This document shows positions 8,314 to 16,116 of a stretch of 64,000 nucleotides of DNA, one piece after another; the first letter of the stretch is position 1, and each line of letters starts with the position of its first letter. The stretch comes from Paludibacteraceae bacterium (GTDB lineage Bacteria > Bacteroidota > Bacteroidia > Bacteroidales > Paludibacteraceae). A program made the position numbers and the translations under genes. The DNA lies in assembly GCA_017456885.1 (NCBI GenBank), contig JAFTIM010000005.1, positions 1 to 64,000 of the forward strand. The letters are read 5' to 3'. The notes under the pieces were generated by a model. The model had not been told where the DNA came from. It ran no database searches and was given only the letters and a program-made list of their open reading frames with translations.

Positions 8314-9609
8314 CTAATTTTTCTCCTCGCGGTTCAAAATAAGCAGAAATATAACTGAAAAACTAAACAAAATAACGCCCTCCAATGGCCGTATGACGGT
8401 GTCGGACAAGAAGTTGATGCAGAAAACCGACACAATGAAGAGGGCTAACATTCGATACCTCTTTTCGCTGTACTTGACTAATGCAAACATTGTACACAAA
8501 AGGAGTAACAATCCCAAAATGCCTGATTCTATAAGCGTTTCGAGGTATTGGTTGTGCGAGTGAAATCCTCGTTCCATGAAATAGGCGGGATAGTTGTCCT
8601 CTTCAAATTTCTTGCTCAGAAAATAAATGCTGTTGCCGACTCCTTTTCCCGTTACAATGTATTCGTCGATATGCTTCAATGTTGAGTTCCAAATGGCAAA
8701 GCGGGGCTCGTCGTCCGTTTCGAATGCGGTTGGATTTGTTACGTCGTCAATGTGAATGTTCTGCATGCGCGGGTGATATATGTAAAACATGCAAAGCGAA
8801 TAACCGAACACGAAAATCGATATAAAGACAAAAACCCAATTCCTCTTTCGAATGAAATATTTGCATAAAAGAACGAATAGCAGCAATAAATAGGTAACAA
8901 TAGAGGCTCTTGAGCCGGAAAGTATCACTACCGAAAGGGTAGCGACGAAAAAAACACTTGTAAAAATCCAGGAATACAAACGGCCGATTTTCTTTTTTAG
9001 GTCGTTGAAATAAAAAAACAGCACCACCGAAGCAAGTGTGGCGGCTGTGGAAAAGAAGAACCTGTGTTTTATCTTATTGAAATAGGTGTAAAAACCTTTT
9101 ATAAACGAATCGAATTCCAATTCCGAGTAAGGTTTGTTTTGGCTGATATTATGATAGTTGTCCAGCAATAGGCAAACACTCAAATACCATATCGCCGTTA
9201 GAAATACGCCGACTACAAACCATCGTGCAATTTGCTTGGCATTATAATTTTTGTTCACTCCGAATAGGGCTATAAACGGAAGTATGACAAACGTCAGTTG
9301 GCGTTCAAGAGCCTTGCCTGCTGCAACCTGTTCTGTTGCCCAACAATAAGACAAGGCTTGCCATACAAAGTAAATGCCTACAAGCAGACAGGGAATAGTC
9401 TTTTTGTCGAAACGGATATTTGTTTTCGAAACGAATCGAAATTCCAAAAACCACGTTGTCAGCCATGCAGTCCAAATTATTCGCATTGGTGCATAAGGCA
9501 TTGCCAACGATGCTGCCGCCAACAAAAACAGCAAGTAGTTAGTTTTCTCCATCAAATGGAGATATGCACATTTCCCTTTTGTTATCAATGTAGTTGCTTG
9601 TTTCGTCAT
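8314..9609 (-). CDS. O-antigen ligase-like polytopic membrane protein (Wzy/WaaL family)
   Basis: 431 residues with about ten hydrophobic segments and one large loop holding the family landmark: FAIWNSTLKHI, TGKGVGNS and FHSHNQYLETLIESGILGLLL. This matches the Wzy_C domain of O-antigen ligases and polymerases, which act on undecaprenyl-linked glycans at the periplasmic face. The ATG overlaps the flippase stop as ATGA, which indicates translational coupling with the upstream flippase. Ligase (to lipid A core or, in T9SS bacteria, A-LPS) and polymerase cannot be told apart from sequence alone. Confidence 0.85.
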   Translation of the reverse strand: MTKQATTLITKGKCAYLHLMEKTNYLLFLLAAASLAMPYAPMRIIWTAWLTTWFLEFRFVSKTNIRFDKKTIPCLLVGIYFVWQALSYCWATEQVAAGKALERQLTFVILPFIALFGVNKNYNAKQIARWFVVGVFLTAIWYLSVCLLLDNYHNISQNKPYSELEFDSFIKGFYTYFNKIKHRFFFSTAATLASVVLFFYFNDLKKKIGRLYSWIFTSVFFVATLSVVILSGSRASIVTYLLLLFVLLCKYFIRKRNWVFVFISIFVFGYSLCMFYIYHPRMQNIHIDDVTNPTAFETDDEPRFAIWNSTLKHIDEYIVTGKGVGNSIYFLSKKFEEDNYPAYFMERGFHSHNQYLETLIESGILGLLLLLCTMFALVKYSEKRYRMLALFIVSVFCINFLSDTVIRPLEGVILFSFSVIFLLILNREEKN

Positions 9610-11099
9610 TTCTTAAAATATTTTCCGATGAATGGCAATTCACTGATAGGTAAATCGCGTTTGAATATAATGGCTAAAAATGCTACCAACAATGCTGTTT
9701 TGTAAATGTAATTAAGCCATTCTGCCTCGAAATGCAACATTAAACTGCCAACATACATCGCTATTGCTACAAGCGAGTAGAGTGCTATCGAACGTAAATC
9801 GTAAGGAATTTTTAAGTATTTCTGTCCGATGGCGTAAGATATTATCATGATGACAAAGTAGCAAACCAGCGAAGCCATTGCCGATGCCATGTAGCTGTAT
9901 TTCGGCACAAATACGATGTTGATAATGAGTGTGATAATAAGTCCGATGATAGAAAAATAAGCACCGTATTTTGTTTTGTCTGTAAGTTTATACCAGATAG
10001 AAAGGTTGAAAAACACACCTTGAAAGATATAGGAGCAAAGTATGATGGGTACGATTTTCAGCCCCTCCCAATAGTCGCTGCGGATAATCAGCTTGAAAAT
10101 GTCGATATAAAACGTGATGCCCAAGAAAATGAGCCATGCAAAAATCACGAAAAATTTCATGGCGTCGGCGTAGGCACCCACGCTTTCTTTGTCTTCGTGT
10201 TTGGCAAATACAAACGGCTCGTAGGCATAGCGAAAAGCCTGCGTAAACATCATCATCACCATGGCTATTTTAAAACAGGCACCGTAGATGCCCAACTCGC
10301 TGTTTGCCGTTTCGGGGTCGTCTATCAGAAACGGGAAAATAATTTTGTCGATGGTTTGGTTCATAATGCCGGCAATGCCCAAAATGAGTAAAGGCAACGA
10401 GTAGGAGAGTAGTTGCTTTAACACTTTGGCATCAAAACAGTATTTTTCTGCAAGAAATTGAGGTAGCAAGCACAGTGTTTGTATCGTGGTGGCAATAATG
10501 TTGGATACAAACACATAGCCAACGCCATAGTCCGGATTGTAAAACCATGTTACAAGTTCGGGCTTCCACGACATTATTTTGGGGCAAAGAATCAAGAAAA
10601 AGATATTCAGAAATATGTTGAGTACCACAAACGTCATTTTCAGTATTGCAAACCGAAGGGCTTGCCCTTTGTGTCGTAGATAGGCAAACGGGATGCTTGC
10701 AAAGGCGTCCATCGACACCACTACGCCTAACATGGCAATAAATTCGGCGTGTGTAGGGTAGCCCAGCAGCGTGGCTATGGGTTGAGCAAATGCCACGCAA
10801 GTGATGGCAAAAACAAGCGAGGTGCTGCCTATCGAAGTGAGGGTTGTGGTGTATATTTTGTTTACGGCGAACTCTTTTCTGTTGGCAAAACGGAAAAATC
10901 CGGTTTCCATACCATAGGTGAGTATCACAACCAGCAATGCCGTCCACGAATAGAGGTTGGTAACGATGCCGTAGTCCGACGATTGTGCAAGCACAAACGT
11001 ATAGAGCGGCACCAAAAGCCAATTAAGGAATTTGCCCACAATGCTGCTCAAACCATAAATAGCAGTGTCTTTTACAAGTGATTTTAACTCTTTTGCCAC
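9606..11099 (-). CDS. Polysaccharide/lipid-linked oligosaccharide flippase (Wzx/MATE-like)
   Basis: 497-residue protein with 12-14 predicted membrane helices and the Polysacc_synt start KDTAIYGLSSIVGKFLNWLLVPLYT. It probably flips undecaprenyl-diphosphate-linked sugar units to the periplasm for the ligase-like protein encoded next. The start codon is GTG (11097-11099); no ATG lies near the N-terminus and a -7 box ends 24 bp upstream. It forms a two-gene operon with the ligase, divergent from cdsA. Confidence 0.88.
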   Translation of the reverse strand: MAKELKSLVKDTAIYGLSSIVGKFLNWLLVPLYTFVLAQSSDYGIVTNLYSWTALLVVILTYGMETGFFRFANRKEFAVNKIYTTTLTSIGSTSLVFAITCVAFAQPIATLLGYPTHAEFIAMLGVVVSMDAFASIPFAYLRHKGQALRFAILKMTFVVLNIFLNIFFLILCPKIMSWKPELVTWFYNPDYGVGYVFVSNIIATTIQTLCLLPQFLAEKYCFDAKVLKQLLSYSLPLLILGIAGIMNQTIDKIIFPFLIDDPETANSELGIYGACFKIAMVMMMFTQAFRYAYEPFVFAKHEDKESVGAYADAMKFFVIFAWLIFLGITFYIDIFKLIIRSDYWEGLKIVPIILCSYIFQGVFFNLSIWYKLTDKTKYGAYFSIIGLIITLIINIVFVPKYSYMASAMASLVCYFVIMIISYAIGQKYLKIPYDLRSIALYSLVAIAMYVGSLMLHFEAEWLNYIYKTALLVAFLAIIFKRDLPISELPFIGKYFKK

Positions 11100-11122
11100 T
11101 CGAATAAAGCTGAAATTTTTTG

Positions 11123-11130
11123 CAAATATA
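11123..11130 (-). promoter_or_regulatory. -7 box for the flippase-ligase operon
   Basis: TATATTTG on the minus strand, 24 bp upstream of the GTG start. Confidence 0.5.
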
Positions 11131-11180
11131 CGGTTTTTTCGATGAGGCGGTTGTTTTTTGCAGGAGCATTATTTCCGCTT

Positions 11181-11212
11181 TTTGTTTGTCGGAATTTTTT
11201 CCTTTATATTTG
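11181..11212 (+). promoter_or_regulatory. Promoter for cdsA-psd
   Basis: TTTG (11181-11184), a 20-bp spacer and TATATTTG (11205-11212), 26 bp before the ATG at 11238. It shows that the longer upstream frame beginning at 11142 is not the real start. Confidence 0.75.
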
Positions 11213-11237
11213 CAATCGTTTAAACGATGATTTGCAA

Positions 11238-12089
11238 ATGCAGAAACTGAAAGAGATTGCCGTTCGTGCTTTTACGGGAGCCGTTTTCGTAACGTGTGTG
11301 GTTGGCTCGGTGTTGCTGGGAGCGTATGTGTTTTTTGCCTTGTTTTTGCTTGTTTCGGTGGGTGCCGTGGTCGAATATTGCCACTTGGTGAATAAGCAGG
11401 GTCGGCATGTGAGTTTATGGCTGTCGGTGGTTGGTGCTTTGTTGCTGCACGTTGCAATGTTTGCCGTGGCCGAGCAGATGGCAGTGGCTCCCGTGTTGCT
11501 TGCCGTGTATTTGCTCTTTTTGCTGACGGTGTTTGCGCGCGAGTTGTTTTTGTCGGAAACTTTGGTGGGAGAGGTTCGCTACTTTCTTGTCGGACAGGTG
11601 GCGGTGGCTCTTCCGTTTGCCTTGTTGCTGCCTATGGCCTACGCTTTCGACAGCGATTTCTCGAAAGAACTGTTGTTGCTTCTGTTTGTCGTTATTTGGC
11701 TGAACGACACGTTTGCCTACCTTACGGGAAGTTTTCTTGGGCGTCATCGTATGGCAGAGCGTATCTCGCCGAAAAAATCGTGGGAGGGATTTGCCGGCGG
11801 TTTGCTGTTTGCCGTGGGAGCATGTGTGGCTGCAAGTTTGCTCTTGCGTGAGCAAATGCCTTTCTTTGCTGCTTATCCGTGGTATGTGTGGGCATTGCTG
11901 GCAGTGGCGATAGTGTCATTTGGCACGGTGGGCGACTTTTTGGAGTCGCTGCTCAAACGACAGGTCGGGGTTAAGGACTCGGGGCGTGTGCTTCCCGGGC
12001 ATGGTGGTCTGCTCGATAGGTTCGACAGTTTGCTCATGGCCGCACCTGCATTGTATGTATTTGTCGAGTTGGTTAAGTATTTTTGTTGA
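11238..12089 (+). CDS. cdsA: Phosphatidate cytidylyltransferase
   Basis: Inner-membrane enzyme that makes CDP-diacylglycerol from phosphatidic acid and CTP, the precursor of all phospholipids. It has seven or eight hydrophobic segments and the signature SPKKSWEGFAGG, then the C-terminal GDFLESLLKRQVGVKDSG and LPGHGGLLDRFDS. The start is placed at the ATG at 11238 (MQKLKEIAVRAFTG) because a strong promoter lies inside the upstream extension; this gives 283 residues. psd follows after 14 bp, so the two steps to phosphatidylethanolamine are coordinated; the phosphatidylserine synthase gene is elsewhere. Confidence 0.95.
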   Translation: MQKLKEIAVRAFTGAVFVTCVVGSVLLGAYVFFALFLLVSVGAVVEYCHLVNKQGRHVSLWLSVVGALLLHVAMFAVAEQMAVAPVLLAVYLLFLLTVFARELFLSETLVGEVRYFLVGQVAVALPFALLLPMAYAFDSDFSKELLLLLFVVIWLNDTFAYLTGSFLGRHRMAERISPKKSWEGFAGGLLFAVGACVAASLLLREQMPFFAAYPWYVWALLAVAIVSFGTVGDFLESLLKRQVGVKDSGRVLPGHGGLLDRFDSLLMAAPALYVFVELVKYFC

Positions 12090-12103
12090 ATTAAAATAAT
12101 CTG

Positions 12104-12775
12104 ATGGCACGTTTTCGTATTCATAAGGAGGGTTACAGCATTTTGTTTGTGATGCTCTGCATTTTGGTGGTTTACAATACTTTTGTTTATCTGCAATCGC
12201 CCAAAAGCATTCTGTTTTTTGTCGGATTGTGTATTTCCGTATTGGCGTTTGGCTTTTTTATCTATTTTTTTCGCAACCCGAGGCGTGAGGGCGACATCGT
12301 AGATCCGAACCTGATAGTGGCTCCTGCCGACGGAAGGGTTGTGGTGGTGGAGCCTACCGAAGAGTTTGAGTGTTTCGAAGGGCAAAAATACATACAGGTT
12401 TCTATTTTTATGTCCATTTTCAGCGTGCATGCCAATTGGTATCCGTTGGCGGGTGTTGTCCGTTATGTAAAACATCACAGCGGCAGGCATTTGGGAGCTT
12501 ATCTGCCAAAATCGAGTCACGAAAACGAACGATCGACGGTGGTGATAGAGGCTCCGAACGGCAAAAAAATACTGATGCGGCAGGTGGCAGGCGCCTTGGC
12601 TCGACGTATCATCACCTATGCGCATGTCGATTATCATTGTCATTTGAACGAACATCTTGGTTTTATCAAATTCGGTTCGCGGGTCGATTTGTTCCTCCCG
12701 ACCGATTCCGAAATTTTTGTTGAAATAGGTGATGCCACCGTAGGCAACGAAACTGTTATTGCACGGCTGAAATAA
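12104..12775 (+). CDS. psd: Phosphatidylserine decarboxylase (short proenzyme type)
   Basis: Converts phosphatidylserine to phosphatidylethanolamine. The 223-residue protein has two N-terminal hydrophobic segments (about residues 12-50), then VAPADGRVV, IFMSIFSVHANWYP and the self-cleavage site FGSRVDLFLP, where the serine becomes the pyruvoyl cofactor. The length fits the short Psd-A class. It is in an operon with cdsA and is followed by a terminator. Confidence 0.95.
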   Translation: MARFRIHKEGYSILFVMLCILVVYNTFVYLQSPKSILFFVGLCISVLAFGFFIYFFRNPRREGDIVDPNLIVAPADGRVVVVEPTEEFECFEGQKYIQVSIFMSIFSVHANWYPLAGVVRYVKHHSGRHLGAYLPKSSHENERSTVVIEAPNGKKILMRQVAGALARRIITYAHVDYHCHLNEHLGFIKFGSRVDLFLPTDSEIFVEIGDATVGNETVIARLK

Positions 12776-12803
12776 CTTCGTCTGTTTCCGTACATTTGTT
12801 CTC

Positions 12804-12838
12804 ACGCCATTTCTCGTTGCAGAATGGCGTTTCTTTTT
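12804..12838 (+). terminator. Terminator after psd
   Basis: Arms ACGCCATT (12804-12811) and AATGGCGT (12823-12830), 11-base loop, then TTCTTTTT. Confidence 0.8.
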
Positions 12839-12891
12839 GCAAAATCTCGATTGTCAAAAAGTCTAAAAAAACGCTAAAAAACTTTCTTTTT

Positions 12892-12923
12892 TTTGCCATT
12901 TTTCAAAAATTGCTTTACTTTTG
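12892..12923 (+). promoter_or_regulatory. Promoter for gdhA
   Basis: TTTG (12892-12895), 20-bp spacer, TACTTTTG (12916-12923), 28 bp upstream of the gdhA ATG. Confidence 0.75.
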
Positions 12924-12951
12924 CAAATCTTTAACGATTAAAATTGAAAAT

Positions 12952-14286
12952 ATGAATGCAGCAAAAGTTTTGGACGATTTAAAACGTCGTTTCCCCAACG
13001 AACCTGAATATCATCAGGCGGTAGAAGAGGTGTTGATGACTATCGAAGAGGAGTACAACAAACACCCTGAATTTGAAAAAGCAAACCTTATCGAGCGTCT
13101 TTGTATTCCTGACAGAATTTATCAATTCCGTGTTTCGTGGGTGGACGACAAAGGCAATGTGCAAACCAACATGGGTTATCGCGTACAGCACAACAATGCT
13201 ATCGGTCCGTACAAAGGCGGTATCCGTTTCCATAGTTCTGTCAATCTTGGTATTCTCAAGTTTTTGGCATTTGAGCAGACTTTCAAAAATTCGCTTACTA
13301 CGTTGCCTATGGGTGGTGGCAAGGGCGGAAGTGACTTTTCGCCTCGTGGCAAAAGTAATGCCGAGGTGATGCGTTTCTGTCAGGCGTTTATGTTGGAGTT
13401 GAGCCGCCATGTGGGTGCCGATGTCGATGTACCTGCCGGCGATATTGGCGTGGGCGGTCGCGAGGTTGGCTATATGTTTGGTATGTATAAAAAACTGACG
13501 CACGAGTTTGCCGGCGTATTTACGGGTAAAGGTCGCGAGTTTGGCGGTTCGCTTATCCGTCCCGAGGCTACGGGCTACGGCAATGTTTACTTTTTGATGG
13601 AAATGCTCAAAACAAAAGGTATGGATTTGAAAGGTAAGAGCGTGCTTATTTCCGGTTCGGGCAATGTGGCTCAATATACAGCCGAAAAAGTGCTTCAGTT
13701 GGGTGGCAAGGTGCTTACCATGTCCGACTCCAATGGTTATATTTACGACCCCGACGGCATCGATCGTGAGAAACTCGATTACATCATGGAGTTGAAAAAC
13801 GTCTATCGTGGACGTATTCGCGAGTATGCCGAAAAATATGGCGTGAAATATGTAGAGGGTGCTAAACCTTGGGGCGAAAAAGCCGATATAGCATTGCCTT
13901 CGGCTACGCAAAACGAGTTGAATGGCGACCATGCACGTGCGTTGGTGGCAAACGGTGTGATTGCCGTTTCCGAGGGTGCAAATATGCCTTCTACGCCCGA
14001 GGCCATCAAAGTGTTCCAACAGGCAAAAATTCTTTATGCACCGGGTAAAGCTGCCAATGCGGGTGGTGTTTCTGTGTCGGGTTTGGAAATGAGCCAAAAC
14101 TCCGAGCGTTTGAGTTGGACTGCCGATCAGGTGGACGAGATGTTGGGCAACATCATGAAAAACATTCACGAAAACTGCGTGAAGTATGGTACCGAGCCCG
14201 ACGGCTATGTCAATTATGTGAAAGGCGCCAACGTCGCAGGATTTATGAAAGTTGCGAAAGCAATGATGGCACAAGGTATTGTGTAG
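12952..14286 (+). CDS. gdhA: Glutamate dehydrogenase (NADP-specific type)
   Basis: Reductive amination of 2-oxoglutarate, the main ammonium-assimilation route in many Bacteroidales. 444 residues from the ATG at 12952 (MNAAKVLDDLKRRF). Catalytic features: GGIRFHSSVNLGILKFLAFE, LPMGGGKGGSDF with the active lysine, VPAGDIGVGGREVGYMFG, and the Rossmann motif SGSGNVAQYTAEK. It is hexameric in this family. The last codons (AMMAQGIV) are duplicated downstream in an unusual repeat region, described separately. Confidence 0.97.
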   Translation: MNAAKVLDDLKRRFPNEPEYHQAVEEVLMTIEEEYNKHPEFEKANLIERLCIPDRIYQFRVSWVDDKGNVQTNMGYRVQHNNAIGPYKGGIRFHSSVNLGILKFLAFEQTFKNSLTTLPMGGGKGGSDFSPRGKSNAEVMRFCQAFMLELSRHVGADVDVPAGDIGVGGREVGYMFGMYKKLTHEFAGVFTGKGREFGGSLIRPEATGYGNVYFLMEMLKTKGMDLKGKSVLISGSGNVAQYTAEKVLQLGGKVLTMSDSNGYIYDPDGIDREKLDYIMELKNVYRGRIREYAEKYGVKYVEGAKPWGEKADIALPSATQNELNGDHARALVANGVIAVSEGANMPSTPEAIKVFQQAKILYAPGKAANAGGVSVSGLEMSQNSERLSWTADQVDEMLGNIMKNIHENCVKYGTEPDGYVNYVKGANVAGFMKVAKAMMAQGIV

Positions 14287-14426
14287 TGTTGCTGAAGCAA
14301 TTTCGGCGAAGCGTAAGCTGAAGCCAAATTCATTCAGCAATGATGACACGAAGGATTTGCTGAAGCAATTTCGGCGAAGCGCAAGCGAAGCCAAATTCAT
14401 TCAGCAATGATGGCACAAGGTATTGT
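14260..14426 (+). repeat. Imperfect tandem repeat at the gdhA 3' end, with two large hairpins
   Basis: Units begin at 14260, 14337 and 14404 with GCAATGATG. The first and third share 23 identical bases (14260-14282 and 14404-14426), and both encode AMMAQGIV followed by a stop (TAG, then TGA). Between them are two copies (14289-14341 and 14357-14408) of an element with paired arms TTGCTGAA/TTCAGCAA, AATTT/AAATT and GGC/GCC, so each folds into a long imperfect hairpin. It looks like insertion or tandem duplication of a palindromic element over the end of gdhA. Confidence 0.85.
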
Positions 14427-14472
14427 TTGAAAGTTTGCCAAATTTTTCTCATAATAAAAATAATTTAAGGGG

Positions 14473-14506
14473 AAGACCTATACCGCAGGGTATGGGTCTT
14501 TTTTTT
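14473..14506 (+). terminator. Terminator after gdhA
   Basis: Arms AAGACCTATACC (14473-14484) and GGTATGGGTCTT (14489-14500) with one G-U pair, GCAG loop, then a T-run. Up to about 14590 the rest of this gap is AT-rich sequence without visible genes, including ATTGAAAGTTGAAAAT, which occurs again near 61816. Confidence 0.88.
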
Positions 14507-14594
14507 AAAAAGTTGATAATTGAAAATTGAAAGTTGAAAATGAACATTCCCCAAACGCTTTAATTTCCCATTCTCCATTTTTAATTATTTAAGT

Positions 14595-14669
14595 TTATGG
14601 CGTTGTAAAATGTTAAAATCCTTGTGTTATGGCGTTATAAGATAATAAAAACTGCTGATTTATGGCGTT
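14595..14669 (+). promoter_or_regulatory. Three direct repeats TTATGGCGTT, candidate operator
   Basis: TTATGGCGTT occurs at 14595, 14627 and 14660, spaced 32 and 33 bp apart, about three helical turns, so all copies face the same side of the DNA. The third copy reaches the -33 region of the predicted promoter for the ATPase gene. This fits a cooperative binding site; the regulator is unknown. Confidence 0.55.
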
Positions 14670-14686
14670 TGAATTTAAAAAAGAAT

Positions 14687-14694
14687 TATATTTG
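14687..14694 (+). promoter_or_regulatory. -7 box for the AAA/DUF4143 gene
   Basis: TATATTTG, 22 bp before the ATG. The TTTG at 14668-14671 overlaps the third TTATGGCGTT repeat. Confidence 0.5.
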
Positions 14695-14716
14695 CCGTAT
14701 TTAAATACCTAAAAAT

Positions 14717-16003
14717 ATGATAGATAAGCGAATTTTGGAACAGGTGATAACCGAACAGCGCAACGAATTGGCGATGATGCAAGATGCTGTTTTGTGTTCC
14801 CGGCAAGAGGAAAGCCAAGTTGATTTAAACAGCAATATGGCTCAAGTGGTGATTGGTGTGCGACGTAGCGGCAAATCCACACTCTGTTATAATGTGCTGA
14901 AATCCTGCAAAGAGACATTTGCTTATGTCAATTTCGACGATGAGCGTTTTGCAATGCTCAATACCGACGATTTGAACACCATGCTGGAGGTTTTGTATAA
15001 GGTATATGGCAATTTTAAGTATCTTTTTCTTGACGAGATTCAGAATATTGACGGATGGCATTTGTTTGTAAACAGATTGTTGCGGCAACAGATGCATGTG
15101 CTTGTAACGGGGTCTAATGCAAAACTTTTAAGCGGGGAACTTGCTACATACCTTACGGGGCGTAATGAGCAGATTGAACTTTTCCCGTTTTCGTTTCTCG
15201 ATTTTTGCCATTGTAAAGGTGTTGATGTGGAAACGCCTTCTACCAAAGCCGAAGCGTTTAGGCGTGCTGCTTTCGACGAATACCTGCATCAAGGCGGTTT
15301 CCCCGAGTTGTTGCACAAGAAAAACAAAGTGCGTTATGTAGATACTTTGGTCGACAATATCTTAAAGCGGGATATTGAGCAGCGTCATAAAATTAAATAT
15401 GTAGAAATGTTTGAGCAGTTGGCGCACCATTTGATGAATGTGTCTCCGCTGACGGTGGTAGAGGGAGAGTTGGCTTCTGTGTTGGGTATTAAGTCGAACC
15501 ATACGGTGAGCAATTATATCGCTTTCTTAAAAGAGGCTTATTTGTTGCTGGCGGTGAAGCGCTTTTCCAACAAGAGCCGAATGCGTATTAGAGCCGAAAA
15601 ACTCTATCCTGTCGATGTGGCTCTGATGGACGGACGGCAGAATGCTTTAGCCGCAGAGAACTTGGGGTGGCGTTTGGAAACCATTGTCCTTGTCGAACTG
15701 CTTCGACGCAACCGATCGATGAATCGCGATGTTTTTTATTATAAAAGCACTACCGGATACGAAGCCGATTTTGTGGTGTGCCGACACAATGTGGTGGAAG
15801 AAATATATCAGGTTTCTTACGATATTTCTAACGAAAAAACACGTAAACGTGAACTACGCGGACTCCTTGCTGCTGCAAAAGAGACCCTCTGCAACAACCT
15901 CTTTCTAATTACCGATTTTCATCGGGAAACGCTTTTTTTGCACGGACGTACCATACAAATTCTTCCTGCTTACGAATGGCTGCTGCAGACCAATTCGCTG
16001 TAG
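14717..16003 (+). CDS. AAA family ATPase with C-terminal DUF4143 domain
   Basis: 428 residues. Walker A GVRRSGKST (47-55), Walker B YLFLDEIQN, and a sensor-like TGSNAKLLSGELATYLTGR place it in the AAA_14 group. The middle holds a winged-helix-like region (SVLGIKSNHTVSNYIAFLKEAYLL), and the C-terminal DUF4143 part has ENLGWRLETIVLVELLRR and GYEADFVV, which resembles the PD-(D/E)xK nuclease fold. These proteins occur in many copies in Bacteroidales and their function is unknown. The gene stands alone, with its own promoter and candidate operator repeats. Confidence 0.88.
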   Translation: MIDKRILEQVITEQRNELAMMQDAVLCSRQEESQVDLNSNMAQVVIGVRRSGKSTLCYNVLKSCKETFAYVNFDDERFAMLNTDDLNTMLEVLYKVYGNFKYLFLDEIQNIDGWHLFVNRLLRQQMHVLVTGSNAKLLSGELATYLTGRNEQIELFPFSFLDFCHCKGVDVETPSTKAEAFRRAAFDEYLHQGGFPELLHKKNKVRYVDTLVDNILKRDIEQRHKIKYVEMFEQLAHHLMNVSPLTVVEGELASVLGIKSNHTVSNYIAFLKEAYLLLAVKRFSNKSRMRIRAEKLYPVDVALMDGRQNALAAENLGWRLETIVLVELLRRNRSMNRDVFYYKSTTGYEADFVVCRHNVVEEIYQVSYDISNEKTRKRELRGLLAAAKETLCNNLFLITDFHRETLFLHGRTIQILPAYEWLLQTNSL

Positions 16004-16041
16004 AAACTATTTCATTTTTGTGAAAAAATTGTTAAATTTTT

Positions 16042-16072
16042 TTTGGAACAATAAAAATGATTGGTATATTTG
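16042..16072 (+). promoter_or_regulatory. Promoter for the giant surface protein
   Basis: TTTG (16042-16045), 19-bp spacer, TATATTTG (16065-16072). The ATG follows 44 bp later after an AT-rich leader. Confidence 0.75.
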
Positions 16073-16116
16073 CCCGTTAACTAATATTGTTTTTTGAAAT
16101 ATAAAATTTTTTAGTT

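Noticed and set aside
11142..11237. N-terminal extension of CdsA
   Set aside because: A well-spaced promoter (11181-11212) lies inside it and the family starts at the later ATG.
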